DNA of 64,000 nt from Micromonospora mirobrigensis (GCF_900091555.1 NZ_FMCX01000008.1:214174-278173), one strand, 5' to 3'; positions 44,060 to 52,972 are shown, counted from the stretch's first letter. Program-made: numbers and translations. Notes: a model not told the origin generated them from the sequence alone.

Positions 44060-44911
44060 ATGTTTCGACGCGCAGGTTGGGCCGCGGTGGTGACGCTTGT
44101 CGCGTTGACCGTCACGACGGTGGGCTGCGGGCAGCCGGAGCGGCCGGTGGGGGCCGCGGCCCCGGTGACCGCCGACGCCGCGCCCACCGGGCAGGAGTGG
44201 GTCGAGCCGGTGGCGGAGTCGACCCCGCCGCCTGCGCCCACGGCCTCGCCGTCCCCCCGGCGGTCCACCGCGCCCCGGCCGAAGCCGAGGCCGAGCCGCA
44301 CGGCGACCCGGACCGCTACCCCGCCGCCGGAGACCGACGCGCCGAGCGTGGCCCGGGCGCCGGAACCGCCGAGCTGTCCGCTGACCCGCCGGGGCGTCCG
44401 GGTGAGCCAGGCGAAGGCGAAGGCCGCCCTGACCGACGCCGCCCGGCGCACCTACTGGCCGACCAGCGCCCCGGAGCTCAAGATCCCGCTGAGCCTGGTC
44501 AAGGCCACCGCCTGGCAGGAGAGCGGCTGGCAGTCCGACGTGGTGGCCTGCGACGGCGGCATCGGGCTGATGCAGCTCCAGCCGGAGACGGTGGCGTGGA
44601 TGAACCAGCGCTTCGGCCAGGACTACGACGTGCACGACTACCGCGACAACGCCTACCTCGGCGGGACGTACCTCGCCTGGCTGACCAAGAAGATCGGCGA
44701 CACCCACTTTCGCGGCAACTACCGGCTCGACCCGAAGCTGTGCACCGGTGGGATCGAGTCCTGCCTGTTGAACGCGGTGATCGCGGCGTACAACTTCGGC
44801 ATCGCCGCGGTGCTCCCGCAGGACGACCAGGGTCCCCTGGTGATCCCCAACGCCCAGTACGTGGAGAACGTGCGGGAGTTGATGAGGACCTGCGTCTGCC
44901 TCGACTTCTGA
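44060..44911 (+). CDS. Lytic transglycosylase-like lipoprotein
   Basis: 283 residues. A lipobox VTTVGC (Cys23) is followed by a Pro/Thr/Arg-rich spacer to about 105. An SLT (goose-lysozyme-like) domain has the catalytic Glu in TAWQESGWQSD, then GGIGLMQLQPET and NAYLGGTYLAWL. It would cleave the peptidoglycan glycan strand at the membrane surface. GTG/ATG choice: ATG 44060 follows ggggagga at 44046-44053. Convergent with the MMPL gene. Confidence 0.9.
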   Translation: MFRRAGWAAVVTLVALTVTTVGCGQPERPVGAAAPVTADAAPTGQEWVEPVAESTPPPAPTASPSPRRSTAPRPKPRPSRTATRTATPPPETDAPSVARAPEPPSCPLTRRGVRVSQAKAKAALTDAARRTYWPTSAPELKIPLSLVKATAWQESGWQSDVVACDGGIGLMQLQPETVAWMNQRFGQDYDVHDYRDNAYLGGTYLAWLTKKIGDTHFRGNYRLDPKLCTGGIESCLLNAVIAAYNFGIAAVLPQDDQGPLVIPNAQYVENVRELMRTCVCLDF

Positions 44912-44917
44912 GGCGTA

Positions 44918-44965
44918 CGACGGCGGCGGGGCCGGGGCAGGTTCGCCCCGGCCCCGCCGCCGTCG
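44918..44965. terminator. Strong bidirectional hairpin terminator
   Basis: Perfect 21-bp stem (44918-44938 with 44945-44965) and loop aggttc, between the convergent transglycosylase and MMPL genes. Confidence 0.88.
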
Positions 44966-44980
44966 GGGTGGATCGGTGGA

Positions 44981-47119
44981 TCAGTGCGACAGGACCGCCG
45001 GCTCGGCGGTGTCGGCCGGCCCGGTGTCGGCGGCCGGCGCCTCGGCGCGGGGCGGCCGACCCGGCCACCAGAACCGGTCACCCAGCACGAAGGCCAGCGC
45101 CGGGACCAGCACGGTACGCACCAGCAGGGTGTCCAGCAGCACGCCGATGCAGACGATGATCCCGATCTGGGTGAGGGTGATCAGCGGCAGCACGCCGAGC
45201 ACCGCGAAGACCGCGGCGAGCAGGATGCCGGCGCTGGTGATCACCCCACCGGTGACCCGCAGCGCGGAGAGCATCCCGTCCCGGGTGCCGGCCGTGCGGG
45301 CGTCCTCCCGGGCCCGGGTGACCAGGAAGATGTTGTAGTCCACCCCGAGCGCGACCAGGAACACGAAGGCCAGCAGCAGCACCCCGCTGTCCAGCGCGGG
45401 GAAGCCGAGCACGTGGTCGAAGAGCAGCCACGCCGCGCCCAGGCTGGCGAAGAACGACGCGATCACGGTCGCCACCAGCAGCAGCGGCGCCACCAGCCCG
45501 CGCAGCAGCAGCACCAGCACGGCGCCGACCAGGGCCAGGATGATCGGCAGGATCAGCCGCAGGTCCCGGTTGTTGGCCTCCTCGGTGTCCAGGGTCGCCG
45601 CCACCGAGCCGCCGACCAGCGCGCCGCGGGCGGCGTCCACGCCCTCGACGGCCGGGGGAGCCGAGTCGGGGACCGCGGCGACCGCGTCGCGCAGCGCCTC
45701 GATCGCCCGGTCGGAGGCGGCGGTGCCGGGCTCCGCCTCCAGCACCACGTCCACCTGGGCCACGGCGTCACCGGCGGTGCCGGGGCGGGCCGAGGCGACC
45801 CCGTCCACGGCGGCGGCGGCCCGGGTGACGGCCTCGGCCGCGGCCGGGTTGGTGAGCACGGCCACCGGTTGGGTGGTGCCGGCCGGGAAGGCCCGGGCCA
45901 GGGTCTCCGCCCCTGCGACCGCCTCCGGCTTCACCCGGAACTGCTCGGTCTCCGACAGGCCGGTACGAATGCCCAGGCCGCCGAGGGCCAGGCCGGCCAG
46001 GAGCAGGGTGGCCAGCACCGCGACCGGCGCCGGACGGCGTTCGACGGCGGCGCCGAGCCGGCCCCAGAGCTTGCCCTCCCGGGCCGGGCTGCCGACCCGG
46101 GGCACGAACGGCCAGAACAGGCCCCGCCCGAACAGCACCAGCGCCGCCGGGAGCACGAACAGGGCGGAGAGCATCGCGAACACGACGCCGGTGGCGCAGG
46201 CCACGGCGAGGGCGCGGTTGGTCTCCTGCTCCGACAGCAGCAGGGTGAGTACGCCGAGCACGACGGTGCCGCCGCTGGCCAGGATGGGTTCGGCGGTGCG
46301 GCGCAGGGCGTGCCGCATGGCGGCGAACCGGTCCTCCTCGCGGCGCAGCTCCTCCCGGTAGCGGGCGATGAGCAGCAGGGCGTAGTCGGTGGCGGCGCCG
46401 AAGACCAGCACGCTGGCGATGCCGGTGACCGCGCCCTCCTGGAGGTTGATGCCGACCGCCGGGACGATCGTGTCGACCGCCCGCAGGGTGAGCTGCTCGG
46501 TGGCGGCGACCACGACCAGCGGCACGATCCACAGGAACGGGCTGCGGTAGGTGATCAGCAGCAGCAGGGCCACCACCGCGGCGGTGACGGCGAGCAGGGT
46601 CACGTCGGCGCCCTCGAAGACCTTGGTGAGGTCGGCGGTGAAGGCGGGGCCGCCGGTCACCTGGACGGTGAGCGGGTCGGGCAGCGCGCCGAGGGCGTCG
46701 CGCAGCTGGGCGACGGTCTCGGCGACCTTTTCCTGGCCGCCGGCGGTGGAGAGCGGGACGGCGACCAGGGCCACCGTGCCGTCCGGCGAGGTCTGCGCCG
46801 GGAGGGTCCGGCCACCCACGGCGAACCGGCCGAGGTCGACCTGGCCGCCGGTGAGGGCGGCGCGGTCGGCGTCGGTGAGCCGGCCGCCGTCGGCGCGGCT
46901 GAGCACCACGATCGCCGGCTGTACGTCGCGGGAGGGCAGCTGCTCCTGGAGGCGCTCCACCTGGGTGGACTGCCACTGCGCCGACAGTCCGGTGGTGGAG
47001 ACGGGTGCGGGGTTGTCGGGCCTGGGCAGTCCGAAGACGGCCCCGCCGAGCACGATCACCGCCGCCACGGTGAGCCAGGCGGCGAGCCGGCCACGGGCGA
47101 CGCGGGTGAAGACGGACAT
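44981..47119 (-). CDS. MMPL-family (RND) exporter
   Basis: 712 residues with 12 predicted membrane segments in two halves and large outer loops after TM1 and TM7. MMPL marks are the TM4 pattern VLVFGAATDYALLLIARYREE and the TM10 copy FLVALGVDYNIFLVTRARED, with Asp-Tyr pairs for proton relay. MMPLs move lipids, siderophores or drugs out of actinobacterial cells; the substrate is unknown. ATG 47119 follows a gtgagg site. A MarR gene is divergent, so inducible drug or lipid export is the likely theme. Confidence 0.9.
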   Translation of the reverse strand: MSVFTRVARGRLAAWLTVAAVIVLGGAVFGLPRPDNPAPVSTTGLSAQWQSTQVERLQEQLPSRDVQPAIVVLSRADGGRLTDADRAALTGGQVDLGRFAVGGRTLPAQTSPDGTVALVAVPLSTAGGQEKVAETVAQLRDALGALPDPLTVQVTGGPAFTADLTKVFEGADVTLLAVTAAVVALLLLITYRSPFLWIVPLVVVAATEQLTLRAVDTIVPAVGINLQEGAVTGIASVLVFGAATDYALLLIARYREELRREEDRFAAMRHALRRTAEPILASGGTVVLGVLTLLLSEQETNRALAVACATGVVFAMLSALFVLPAALVLFGRGLFWPFVPRVGSPAREGKLWGRLGAAVERRPAPVAVLATLLLAGLALGGLGIRTGLSETEQFRVKPEAVAGAETLARAFPAGTTQPVAVLTNPAAAEAVTRAAAAVDGVASARPGTAGDAVAQVDVVLEAEPGTAASDRAIEALRDAVAAVPDSAPPAVEGVDAARGALVGGSVAATLDTEEANNRDLRLILPIILALVGAVLVLLLRGLVAPLLLVATVIASFFASLGAAWLLFDHVLGFPALDSGVLLLAFVFLVALGVDYNIFLVTRAREDARTAGTRDGMLSALRVTGGVITSAGILLAAVFAVLGVLPLITLTQIGIIVCIGVLLDTLLVRTVLVPALAFVLGDRFWWPGRPPRAEAPAADTGPADTAEPAVLSH

Positions 47120-47210
47120 CGGGTGCCTCACGGTCTCTCGGCGTGGGTTTGGAGCGGGAGCGGCGCGGAAACAGGGACGTCGGCGGTCCGCATAACGCTC
47201 GACCGCAGAG

Positions 47211-47259
47211 TATCTTGATGGACGAGATTATCTGTGGTTGCTCTATGCTGCAACCGCAG
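47211..47259. promoter_or_regulatory. Operator candidates in the MMPL/marR divergent region
   Basis: Two imperfect palindromes: tatcttgatggacgagatta (47211-47230, outer arms atct/agat) and ctgtggttgc/gcaaccgcag (47232-47241 and 47250-47259, one mismatch). MarR proteins usually bind 16-20 bp AT-rich palindromes between divergent genes. Confidence 0.45.
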
Positions 47260-47285
47260 GGCGGCGGGAGGAAGCGGCGGGCGAC

Positions 47286-47816
47286 GTGGCAGCGCACGGC
47301 ATGTATCGGCGGCGGGAGACCCGACGCGGTCGCCTGATCGCCGACATCACCAACGACCTGCGGCGATACTCCGTCGACGCGCAGCACATCGGGCACGCCT
47401 TCGCCGGCCTGCACGGGCTGGGCGCCAGTGACCTGCACGCGCTGATCGCGGTGATGGACGCCGAGCTGGTCGGCGACCCGATCACCCCGGGCCGGCTGGG
47501 GGAGCTGCTCAACCTCTCCTCGGGAGCGGTCACCGCCCTGGTCGACCGGCTGGAGCGCGCCGGGCACATCCGGCGGGACCGCGACACCGCCGACCGTCGG
47601 AAGGTGTTCCTGCGCTACGCCGACGCGGGCGCGGAGCTGGCGATGGAGTTCTTCGGGCCGCTGGGCCGGCGTACCGACGAGGTGATGGCCGGCTTCGACG
47701 ACGGCGAGCTGGAGATCGTGCACCGGTTCATGGCCGCGATGGTCACCTCGATGCGCCAGCACCGCGACGAGGTCCGCGCCGCGCGCGGCGAGCCCACGCG
47801 CCGCCCGCCGGCCTGA
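47286..47816 (+). CDS. MarR-family transcriptional regulator
   Basis: 176 residues. A winged-helix core has GASDLHALIAVMDAEL, PGRLGELLNLSSGAVTALVDRL as recognition helix, and the wing RDRDTADRRKVFL. The C-terminal dimer helices end in basic residues. The start is uncertain: GTG 47286 is listed, TTG 47238 and ATG 47301 are in frame. Divergent from the MMPL exporter, which it probably represses until a ligand binds. Confidence 0.85.
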   Translation: MAAHGMYRRRETRRGRLIADITNDLRRYSVDAQHIGHAFAGLHGLGASDLHALIAVMDAELVGDPITPGRLGELLNLSSGAVTALVDRLERAGHIRRDRDTADRRKVFLRYADAGAELAMEFFGPLGRRTDEVMAGFDDGELEIVHRFMAAMVTSMRQHRDEVRAARGEPTRRPPA

Positions 47817-47939
47817 GCGGCCCATCCACGTCACGCTCCGCGAGGTGAAGCGCCCCGTTTCGGGGGCGCGCGCTCGCTCGCCCGGACGAACCGTTCCGAC
47901 GGGTGCCGTAGGGTCCTTCCGCCGACCAAGACAGGTACT

Positions 47940-47966
47940 TTGACCTGCGAGAATTCCCAGTTTAAT
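47940..47966 (+). promoter_or_regulatory. Candidate promoter upstream of the M15-like gene
   Basis: TTGACC (47940-47945) and an AT-rich tttaat (47961-47966) box, followed by a small hairpin ccgtcc-atcac-ggacgg (48029-48045) in the leader. The remaining 47817-48089 gap shows no other gene. Confidence 0.4.
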
Positions 47967-48089
47967 CGGTTACGGTTGCCCCAGCTGCCCGACGACGTGC
48001 ATCAATTGGCCGGGCGGTGTCTCCGGTGCCGTCCATCACGGACGGTGATCATCGCTCCCCGGCCCCCACCCGCTCGAAAGGGGGTTGTC

Positions 48090-48998
48090 ATGACGACGGC
48101 ACCGGCGAACCTGCTCGCAGTGCGTCGCCTCCTGCTCACCTACCTCAACGTCGACAAGGACACCGTCCGTCCCGAGGATCTCGAGCCCGCGGAGGTGGGC
48201 ATCGTCGGTGACGCCAGCCACCGGGGCGGCTACCACTGCGGCTCCGACCGGGTGCTGCCCGACGACTACTCCGTCGTCGAGTCCCCCCGGGACCGTGACG
48301 GCCTGACCCTGTACGCGTCCGCGTTGGACGTCGGCCCGTTCGAGGTGAAGGCGAACGGTCGTACCCACGACCTTCGCTCCTTCTCCAACTGGTGCGTCGC
48401 CCAGTGCGTCGCCGGCGCGCCGGACACCCGCGATCTGCGGGAGATCGTCTACTCGCCGGACGGGAAGACCGTCAGGCGGTGGGACCGGCTGGGCAAGCGT
48501 ACGAGCGGTGACAGCAGTCACCTCTACCACACCCACTTCAGCTTCTTCCGCGACTCGACCAAGGCGAACCGGGACCAGACCCCGCTGTTCCGCCGCTACC
48601 TCACCAGCATCGGGCTGATCGCCCCCGTGACACCGGAGCCCACCATGGAGCAGACCGACAAGCTCATCAACGACACCGGATACCCGAACCGTACCGTCGG
48701 TGACGTCTTCGCCGACCTGCAGAACCTGCGCAACTGGCTGATCTCCCCGGTCGGCACCGCCGGCCTGATCAGCAGGCCGCCGGCGGCCTCGCCGCTGGGG
48801 CTGATGCTGACCGCCGCGCAGGGTTGGCCGGCGCTGGTCGCCCAGGTCACCGCGTTGTCCAAGAAGGACTTCACCGACGAGCAGGCGATCGTGGCCGGCA
48901 TCCTGGCCACCCTCACCCCGCAGGCGATCGCCGCCGCCATCCCGCCCGACATCGCCGACAAGGTGGCCGACGAGCTGCACAGCCGGCTCGCCGCCTGA
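48090..48998 (+). CDS. Phage-like protein with M15-type peptidase motifs
   Basis: 302 residues. The N-terminal half carries a metal-site order resembling peptidase M15/VanY endolysins: His in GGYHCGSDR, Asp in ASALDVGPF and HxH in SHLYHTHFSFF. The C-terminal 100 residues (MEQTDKLINDTGYPNRTVGD onward) are helical, as in tail-associated or lysin proteins of actinophages. Peptidase activity is inferred from spacing only. The ATG follows gaaaggggg. No other phage gene is nearby, so it is a solitary relic or a domesticated lysin. Confidence 0.6.
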   Translation: MTTAPANLLAVRRLLLTYLNVDKDTVRPEDLEPAEVGIVGDASHRGGYHCGSDRVLPDDYSVVESPRDRDGLTLYASALDVGPFEVKANGRTHDLRSFSNWCVAQCVAGAPDTRDLREIVYSPDGKTVRRWDRLGKRTSGDSSHLYHTHFSFFRDSTKANRDQTPLFRRYLTSIGLIAPVTPEPTMEQTDKLINDTGYPNRTVGDVFADLQNLRNWLISPVGTAGLISRPPAASPLGLMLTAAQGWPALVAQVTALSKKDFTDEQAIVAGILATLTPQAIAAAIPPDIADKVADELHSRLAA

Positions 48999-49022
48999 CC
49001 ACGGTCGGGCAGCGGTGGAGGA

Positions 49023-49045
49023 GTTGCGCAACTGGCCTTGCGCAA
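49023..49045. promoter_or_regulatory. Tandem TTGCGCAA operators before arsR-MFS
   Basis: gttgcgcaac (49023-49032), a perfect palindrome, and ttgcgcaa (49038-49045), centres 14 bp apart, 29 bases upstream of the GTG. Two sites on nearly the same helix face fit cooperative binding by the ArsR-type dimer encoded next. Confidence 0.6.
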
Positions 49046-49073
49046 CGCCTCTTGCCAATGACAGGGTGGGGCG

Positions 49074-49673
49074 GTGGCCGAGACCTCCGCGACACCCCGC
49101 ACCGACCCCGCCGTACGCCGGATCACCGACTCACCGGTGCTCGCCGCGCTGGCCCACCCGCTGCGCCGCCGCCTGATGGACGTGCTCAAGGTGCACGACG
49201 CCGCCACCGTCGGCGTCCTCGCCGAGCAGACCGGCCAGGCGCCCGCCAACGTCAGCCACCACATGAAGGTCCTCGCCGCCGCCGACCTCGTCACCGAGGC
49301 CCCCGAGCTGGCCCGGGACCGGCGGGAACGCTGGTGGCGACTGGTCAACCGGGGCGTCCGCTGGTCCAGCGCCGACTTCGACGCCGATCCCGCCGGCCGG
49401 GCGGTCGCCGACGCCGCCACCTCGCTCAACCTCGACCGGCACGTCACGCTGGCCCGGGCCTGGCACGCGGCCGGTGACGAGGCCCACGAGCACTGGGGCG
49501 ACGGCCCCTTCTCCACCGACCGCTGGCTGCGCCTGACCCCCGACGAGCTGGCCGAGCTGAGCCGGGAACTGAACGACGTGCTGGCCCGCTGGGGCGACCG
49601 CGGCACCCCGGACGACGGCCGCGAGCGGCAGCCGGTCTTCGTCTTCGCGTACGGCGTACCGGCCCGGCCGTGA
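49074..49673 (+). CDS. ArsR-type winged-helix regulator
   Basis: 199 residues. A helix-turn-helix (about 18-90) has SPVLAALAHPLRRRLMDVLK, QAPANVSHHMKVLAAADLV and the wing RDRRERWWRLV. There is no CxC metal site, so a small-molecule rather than metal signal is likely. The C-terminal 100 residues form a variable helical domain. The stop overlaps the MFS start (GTGA), a coupled regulator-exporter pair. Confidence 0.88.
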   Translation: MAETSATPRTDPAVRRITDSPVLAALAHPLRRRLMDVLKVHDAATVGVLAEQTGQAPANVSHHMKVLAAADLVTEAPELARDRRERWWRLVNRGVRWSSADFDADPAGRAVADAATSLNLDRHVTLARAWHAAGDEAHEHWGDGPFSTDRWLRLTPDELAELSRELNDVLARWGDRGTPDDGRERQPVFVFAYGVPARP

Positions 49674-50968
49674 GCGCCGCCCCGGCCCCGGCCGGCCCCC
49701 GCGCACCCACCACCGGCCGGCGCGACGACCGCCCCCGGGGCGGGCTGCTGCACCACCGCGACTTCCGGCTGCTCTGGGCGGGGCAGACCGCCAGCGCCCT
49801 GGGCAGCAACGTGACGACGGTGGCGCTGCCCCTGGTCGCGGTCACCGTGCTCGACGCCGGCACCCTCCAGGTGGCCGTCCTCACCGCCGCGGCGTGGCTG
49901 CCCTGGCTGCTCATCGGGCTGCCGGTGGGCGCCTGGGTGGACCGGCTGCCCCGCCGTCCGCTGATGATCGGCTGCGACCTGGTGTCGGCGCTGCTGTTCG
50001 CCAGCGTCCCGGTGACCGCCGCGCTCGGTGTGCTCACCGTCGGGCAGCTGCTCGCCGTGGCGCTCGGCGCCGGGGCGGCCCGGGTCTTCTTCGAGACCGC
50101 CGACCAGGTCTACCTGCCCACCCTGCTGCGCCCCGAGCAGCTGCCGGAGGGCAACGCCAAGCTCCAGGCCACCCAGACCACCAGCTACGTCCTCGGACCC
50201 GGGGTGGCCGGCGTGGTCGCGCAGCTCGCCGGGGCGGTCGTCGCCCTGCTGCTGGACGTGCTGAGCTTCCTGGTCTCGGCCGCCTGCCTGCTGCGCGTCC
50301 GGGCGGTCGAGCCGCCACCGGCGAGGGCGGCCGGAGCGCCGTCGCTGCGTCGACGGATCGCCGACGGCCTCACCTTCGTGGCACGCGACCCCTACCTGCG
50401 GGTGCTGACGGTGTTCGGCGCCGCCAGCAACATCGGCCTGGTCGGCTACCAGGCGCTCCTGGTGGTCTTCCTGGTCCGTGAGGTGGGGCTGCGGCCCGGG
50501 CTGGTCGGTGCCGTGGTCGGCGCGATGAGCCTGGGCGGGGTGCTCGGCGCGCTGGTCGCCACCACCGTCGGACGCCGACTGGGCAGCGCCCGGGCCATGC
50601 TGGTCGCCGCCGCCCTGACCGGGCCACCGTCGCTGCTCGTCCCGCTGGCCCGGCCGGGCGCGGGCCTGCTCTGGCCCGTGCTGGGTGGGCTGCTGGTCAG
50701 CCTCGGGGTGGCGGTCGGCAACGTCGTCAAGGGCGCGTTCCGGCAGGCGTACACCCCGCACCACCTGCTGGGCCGGGTCACCGTGAGCATGCACCTGCTC
50801 AACTACGGCGCGATCCCGCTCGCCGCGACGGTGGCCGGCGCGCTCGGCGCGGCCCTCGGACCCGGGCGGGCGATCTGGCTGCTCACCGGCTGGCTGGCCG
50901 CCAGCCCACTGATCCTGCTGGCCGGTCCGCTGCGTCGGCGGCGCGACCTACCGACCGCGCCGGCCTGA
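49670..50968 (+). CDS. MFS transporter, drug-efflux type
   Basis: 432 residues, 12 membrane segments. It begins HHRDFRLLWAGQTASALGSNV as in MFS_3/enterobactin-exporter-like proteins, with the motif-A-like loop GAWVDRLPRRPLMI between TM2 and TM3 and a TM7 restart at RVLTVFGAASNIGLVGY. It exports a hydrophobic compound in exchange for protons; the substrate is unknown. Coupled to the ArsR-type regulator and convergent with the csp gene. Confidence 0.88.
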   Translation: MSAAPAPAGPRAPTTGRRDDRPRGGLLHHRDFRLLWAGQTASALGSNVTTVALPLVAVTVLDAGTLQVAVLTAAAWLPWLLIGLPVGAWVDRLPRRPLMIGCDLVSALLFASVPVTAALGVLTVGQLLAVALGAGAARVFFETADQVYLPTLLRPEQLPEGNAKLQATQTTSYVLGPGVAGVVAQLAGAVVALLLDVLSFLVSAACLLRVRAVEPPPARAAGAPSLRRRIADGLTFVARDPYLRVLTVFGAASNIGLVGYQALLVVFLVREVGLRPGLVGAVVGAMSLGGVLGALVATTVGRRLGSARAMLVAAALTGPPSLLVPLARPGAGLLWPVLGGLLVSLGVAVGNVVKGAFRQAYTPHHLLGRVTVSMHLLNYGAIPLAATVAGALGAALGPGRAIWLLTGWLAASPLILLAGPLRRRRDLPTAPA

Positions 50969-50987
50969 CCGGCCGGCGCGGGTGGCG

Positions 50988-51029
50988 AAAAAGGACGCGG
51001 CGATCGTGGACGGCGCCACGATCGCCGCG
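50988..51029 (-). terminator. Terminator of csp, bidirectional
   Basis: Perfect 14-bp arms (50996-51009, 51016-51029) followed on the minus strand by five T (50988-50992 read as aaaaa on plus). It also stops the convergent MFS transcript. Confidence 0.85.
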
Positions 51030-51085
51030 GTGACGTCGACGCCCGGCCGCCTCGTGAGCGAGAGGACGGACGTGACGACCGCGCT

Positions 51086-51112
51086 GTGGCGGCGGCCCTG
51101 GGCCGCCGCCAC
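51086..51112 (-). terminator. Hairpin directly after csp
   Basis: Perfect 12-bp arms (51086-51097, 51101-51112), 3-base loop, 10 bases past the csp stop; may protect the 3' end of the mRNA. Confidence 0.6.
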
Positions 51113-51122
51113 CGGCACGGAA

Positions 51123-51326
51123 CTAGATCGGACGGACGTTGTCCGCCTGCGGGCCCTTCTGCCCCTGGGTCACCTCGAACTCGACCTTCTGCGCCTCGTG
51201 CAGCTCTCGGTAGCCGCTGGAGGCGATGGCCGAGTAGTGGACGAAGACGTCCGGGCCTCCGCCGTCCTGCTCGATGAAGCCGAAGCCCTTTTCCGAGTTG
51301 AACCACTTGACCGTGCCGGTTGCCAT
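51123..51326 (-). CDS. Cold-shock protein (CspA family)
   Basis: 67 residues, the normal length. RNA-binding motifs RNP1 (GFGFIEQ) and RNP2 (DVFVHYSAI) are intact in MATGTVKWFNSEKGFGFI. It melts RNA secondary structure at low temperature and may act constitutively. The ATG at 51326 is preferred over a longer in-frame start, as the family begins MATGTVKWFN. A 5' region of about 100 bases to the next gene leaves room for a regulatory leader. Confidence 0.95.
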   Translation of the reverse strand: MATGTVKWFNSEKGFGFIEQDGGGPDVFVHYSAIASSGYRELHEAQKVEFEVTQGQKGPQADNVRPI

Positions 51327-51509
51327 GCATCTCTCCCTGTTCACAGCGGCGGACCATCGGCGACTGGCCGATGATCGCCCTTACCACCCCTGACAGTAAC
51401 CGCCCGACAGCCGATCCGCTGCCGGAAGTGCCGGCGCGCCTCCGAAGATTCGCGCGGCGGAACGGGAAATCGACCCGTCGGCGGGCCGGTTGCGGCATGC
51501 TGGCCTGCG

Positions 51510-52190
51510 ATGGTGATGGCCACAGCCGCAGCGCTGACCGAGTTGGAACAGGAAATTACCGCTCCCGGTGAAGGGCTCGACCGGCTCCGGCTGGTCGAGA
51601 CGCCCTTCGTCCCCGAGGTGCGGCTGCACCTGGCCGAGGACGCCATCGTCTGGTGGGCCCGGATGGAGGCCGCGGCCGGCCGTCCGCTGGCGGCGCCGTA
51701 CTGGGCCTCGGCCTGGGCGGGTGGGCAGGCCCTGGCCCGCTACCTGCTCGACCATCCCGGGCTGGTCCGCGACCGGCGGGTGCTCGACCTGGCCACCGGC
51801 TCCGGCCTGGTCGCGATCGCCGCCGCGCTCGCCGGGGCGCGGCAGGTCGTGGCCAACGACATCGACCCGTACGCGGTGGCCGCGGTCACCGTCAACGCCC
51901 GGGCCAACCGGGTCGACGTCACCGCGCAGGCGGGCGACCTGCTCGACGCCGACATCCAGGTCGACCTGCTGCTCGCCGGGGACGTGCTCTACGACGGCGA
52001 GATGGCCGCACGGGTGCTGCCGTTCCTGCGCCGCGCCGCGGCCGGCGGCGCGCAGGTGCTGCTCGGCGATCCGGGCCGTGGCCACCTCTCCGCCACCGGC
52101 TGGGAGACGGTCGTCAGCTACCCGGTGCCGACCACCGAGCCCAGCGTCGACCCGGCGCCCCGCCCGGTCCGGGTGCTCCGCCCGGCCTGA
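51510..52190 (+). CDS. Class I methyltransferase (ETFB/PrmA-like)
   Basis: 226 residues. Motif I LDLATGSGLVAIAAALAGA with acidic post-I VVANDIDPYAVAAV, and motif IV DLLLAGDVLYDGEMAA, match the Methyltransf_16/PrmA-like group. In animals these methylate lysines of ETF-beta; in bacteria the target is unknown. WWARMEAAAGRPLAAPYWA resembles the family N-terminus. Divergent from csp. Confidence 0.82.
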   Translation: MVMATAAALTELEQEITAPGEGLDRLRLVETPFVPEVRLHLAEDAIVWWARMEAAAGRPLAAPYWASAWAGGQALARYLLDHPGLVRDRRVLDLATGSGLVAIAAALAGARQVVANDIDPYAVAAVTVNARANRVDVTAQAGDLLDADIQVDLLLAGDVLYDGEMAARVLPFLRRAAAGGAQVLLGDPGRGHLSATGWETVVSYPVPTTEPSVDPAPRPVRVLRPA

Positions 52191-52294
52191 ACCGCCGGCG
52201 CCCGCTCAGGGAACACCCGGAGACGGGTTCTCCGGGACGACCGGGGGACCGCGCCGGATGCCCCGGGCGGCTCGGCGGAAATAGCGTACGGGGC

Positions 52295-52915
52295 ATGGCG
52301 CAATGGTTGTCCCAGCTGACCGAGCTCCCCACCACCCTGCTGGCCGGGGCGCTCGCGGTGGTCATGCTCCTGGACGCCGTACCCCTGCTCGGGGTGCTCG
52401 TCCCCGGCGACGTGGCGATCCTCGCGGCGATCGGGGTCGGGGCGCCCGCCACCACGGGCGCCAGCTTCGCCGCCGTGGTCGGTGGCTGCCTGGCCGGCTG
52501 GTCGCTGAGCTTCCTGGTCGGCCGCCGCTACGGCGACCGGTTGCGGCACAGCCGGGCCGGGGGCTGGATCGGCGAGTCCCGGTGGGCCGCGGCGGAGGGC
52601 GTCCTGCGTGCCGGCGGCGGGCGGATGGTGCTGGTGGCGCCCTTCCTGCCGGTGTTCAACGCGCTGCTGCCGCTGGCCGCGGGCGGGCTGCGGATGCCGT
52701 ACCGGCGCTTCCTGGCCTGCGCGGCGGCCGGCGCGACCGCCTGGGCGGGTCTCTACGTGCTGCTCGGCACGGCGGCCCGGTCGCTGGCGGGGGTGCTGCC
52801 GGGATTCGGCGGGCCGTTGCCGGTCACCATCGCGGTCGGGCTGCTCCTCGCCGCCCTGGCGGTGGCCGGCACCCGCCGCCGGCTGCGGGCCGTGCTGGCC
52901 GACCAGGCGGCCTGA
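52295..52915 (+). CDS. DedA-family (SNARE-associated) membrane protein
   Basis: 206 residues, four to five membrane segments. Marks are the substrate-cavity LDAVPLLGVLVPGDVAIL, FLVGRRYGDRL and the signature PFLPVFNALLPLAAGGLRMPYRRFL (split for length). The family flips undecaprenyl-phosphate or phospholipids. A -10-like TAGCGT (52282-52287) is 7 bases before the ATG, so a leaderless mRNA is predicted. Separate from the upstream methyltransferase gene. Confidence 0.87.
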   Translation: MAQWLSQLTELPTTLLAGALAVVMLLDAVPLLGVLVPGDVAILAAIGVGAPATTGASFAAVVGGCLAGWSLSFLVGRRYGDRLRHSRAGGWIGESRWAAAEGVLRAGGGRMVLVAPFLPVFNALLPLAAGGLRMPYRRFLACAAAGATAWAGLYVLLGTAARSLAGVLPGFGGPLPVTIAVGLLLAALAVAGTRRRLRAVLADQAA

Positions 52916-52931
52916 GCGCCGCTCACGGGGA

Positions 52932-52965
52932 CGGCCGGTGCGGATCCGCGGATCCACACCGGCCG
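52932..52965. terminator. Hairpin between convergent DedA and MBL genes
   Basis: 16-base arms (52932-52947, 52950-52965), one mismatch and a two-base loop; serves both genes. Confidence 0.75.
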
Positions 52966-52972
52966 GGGCGGG

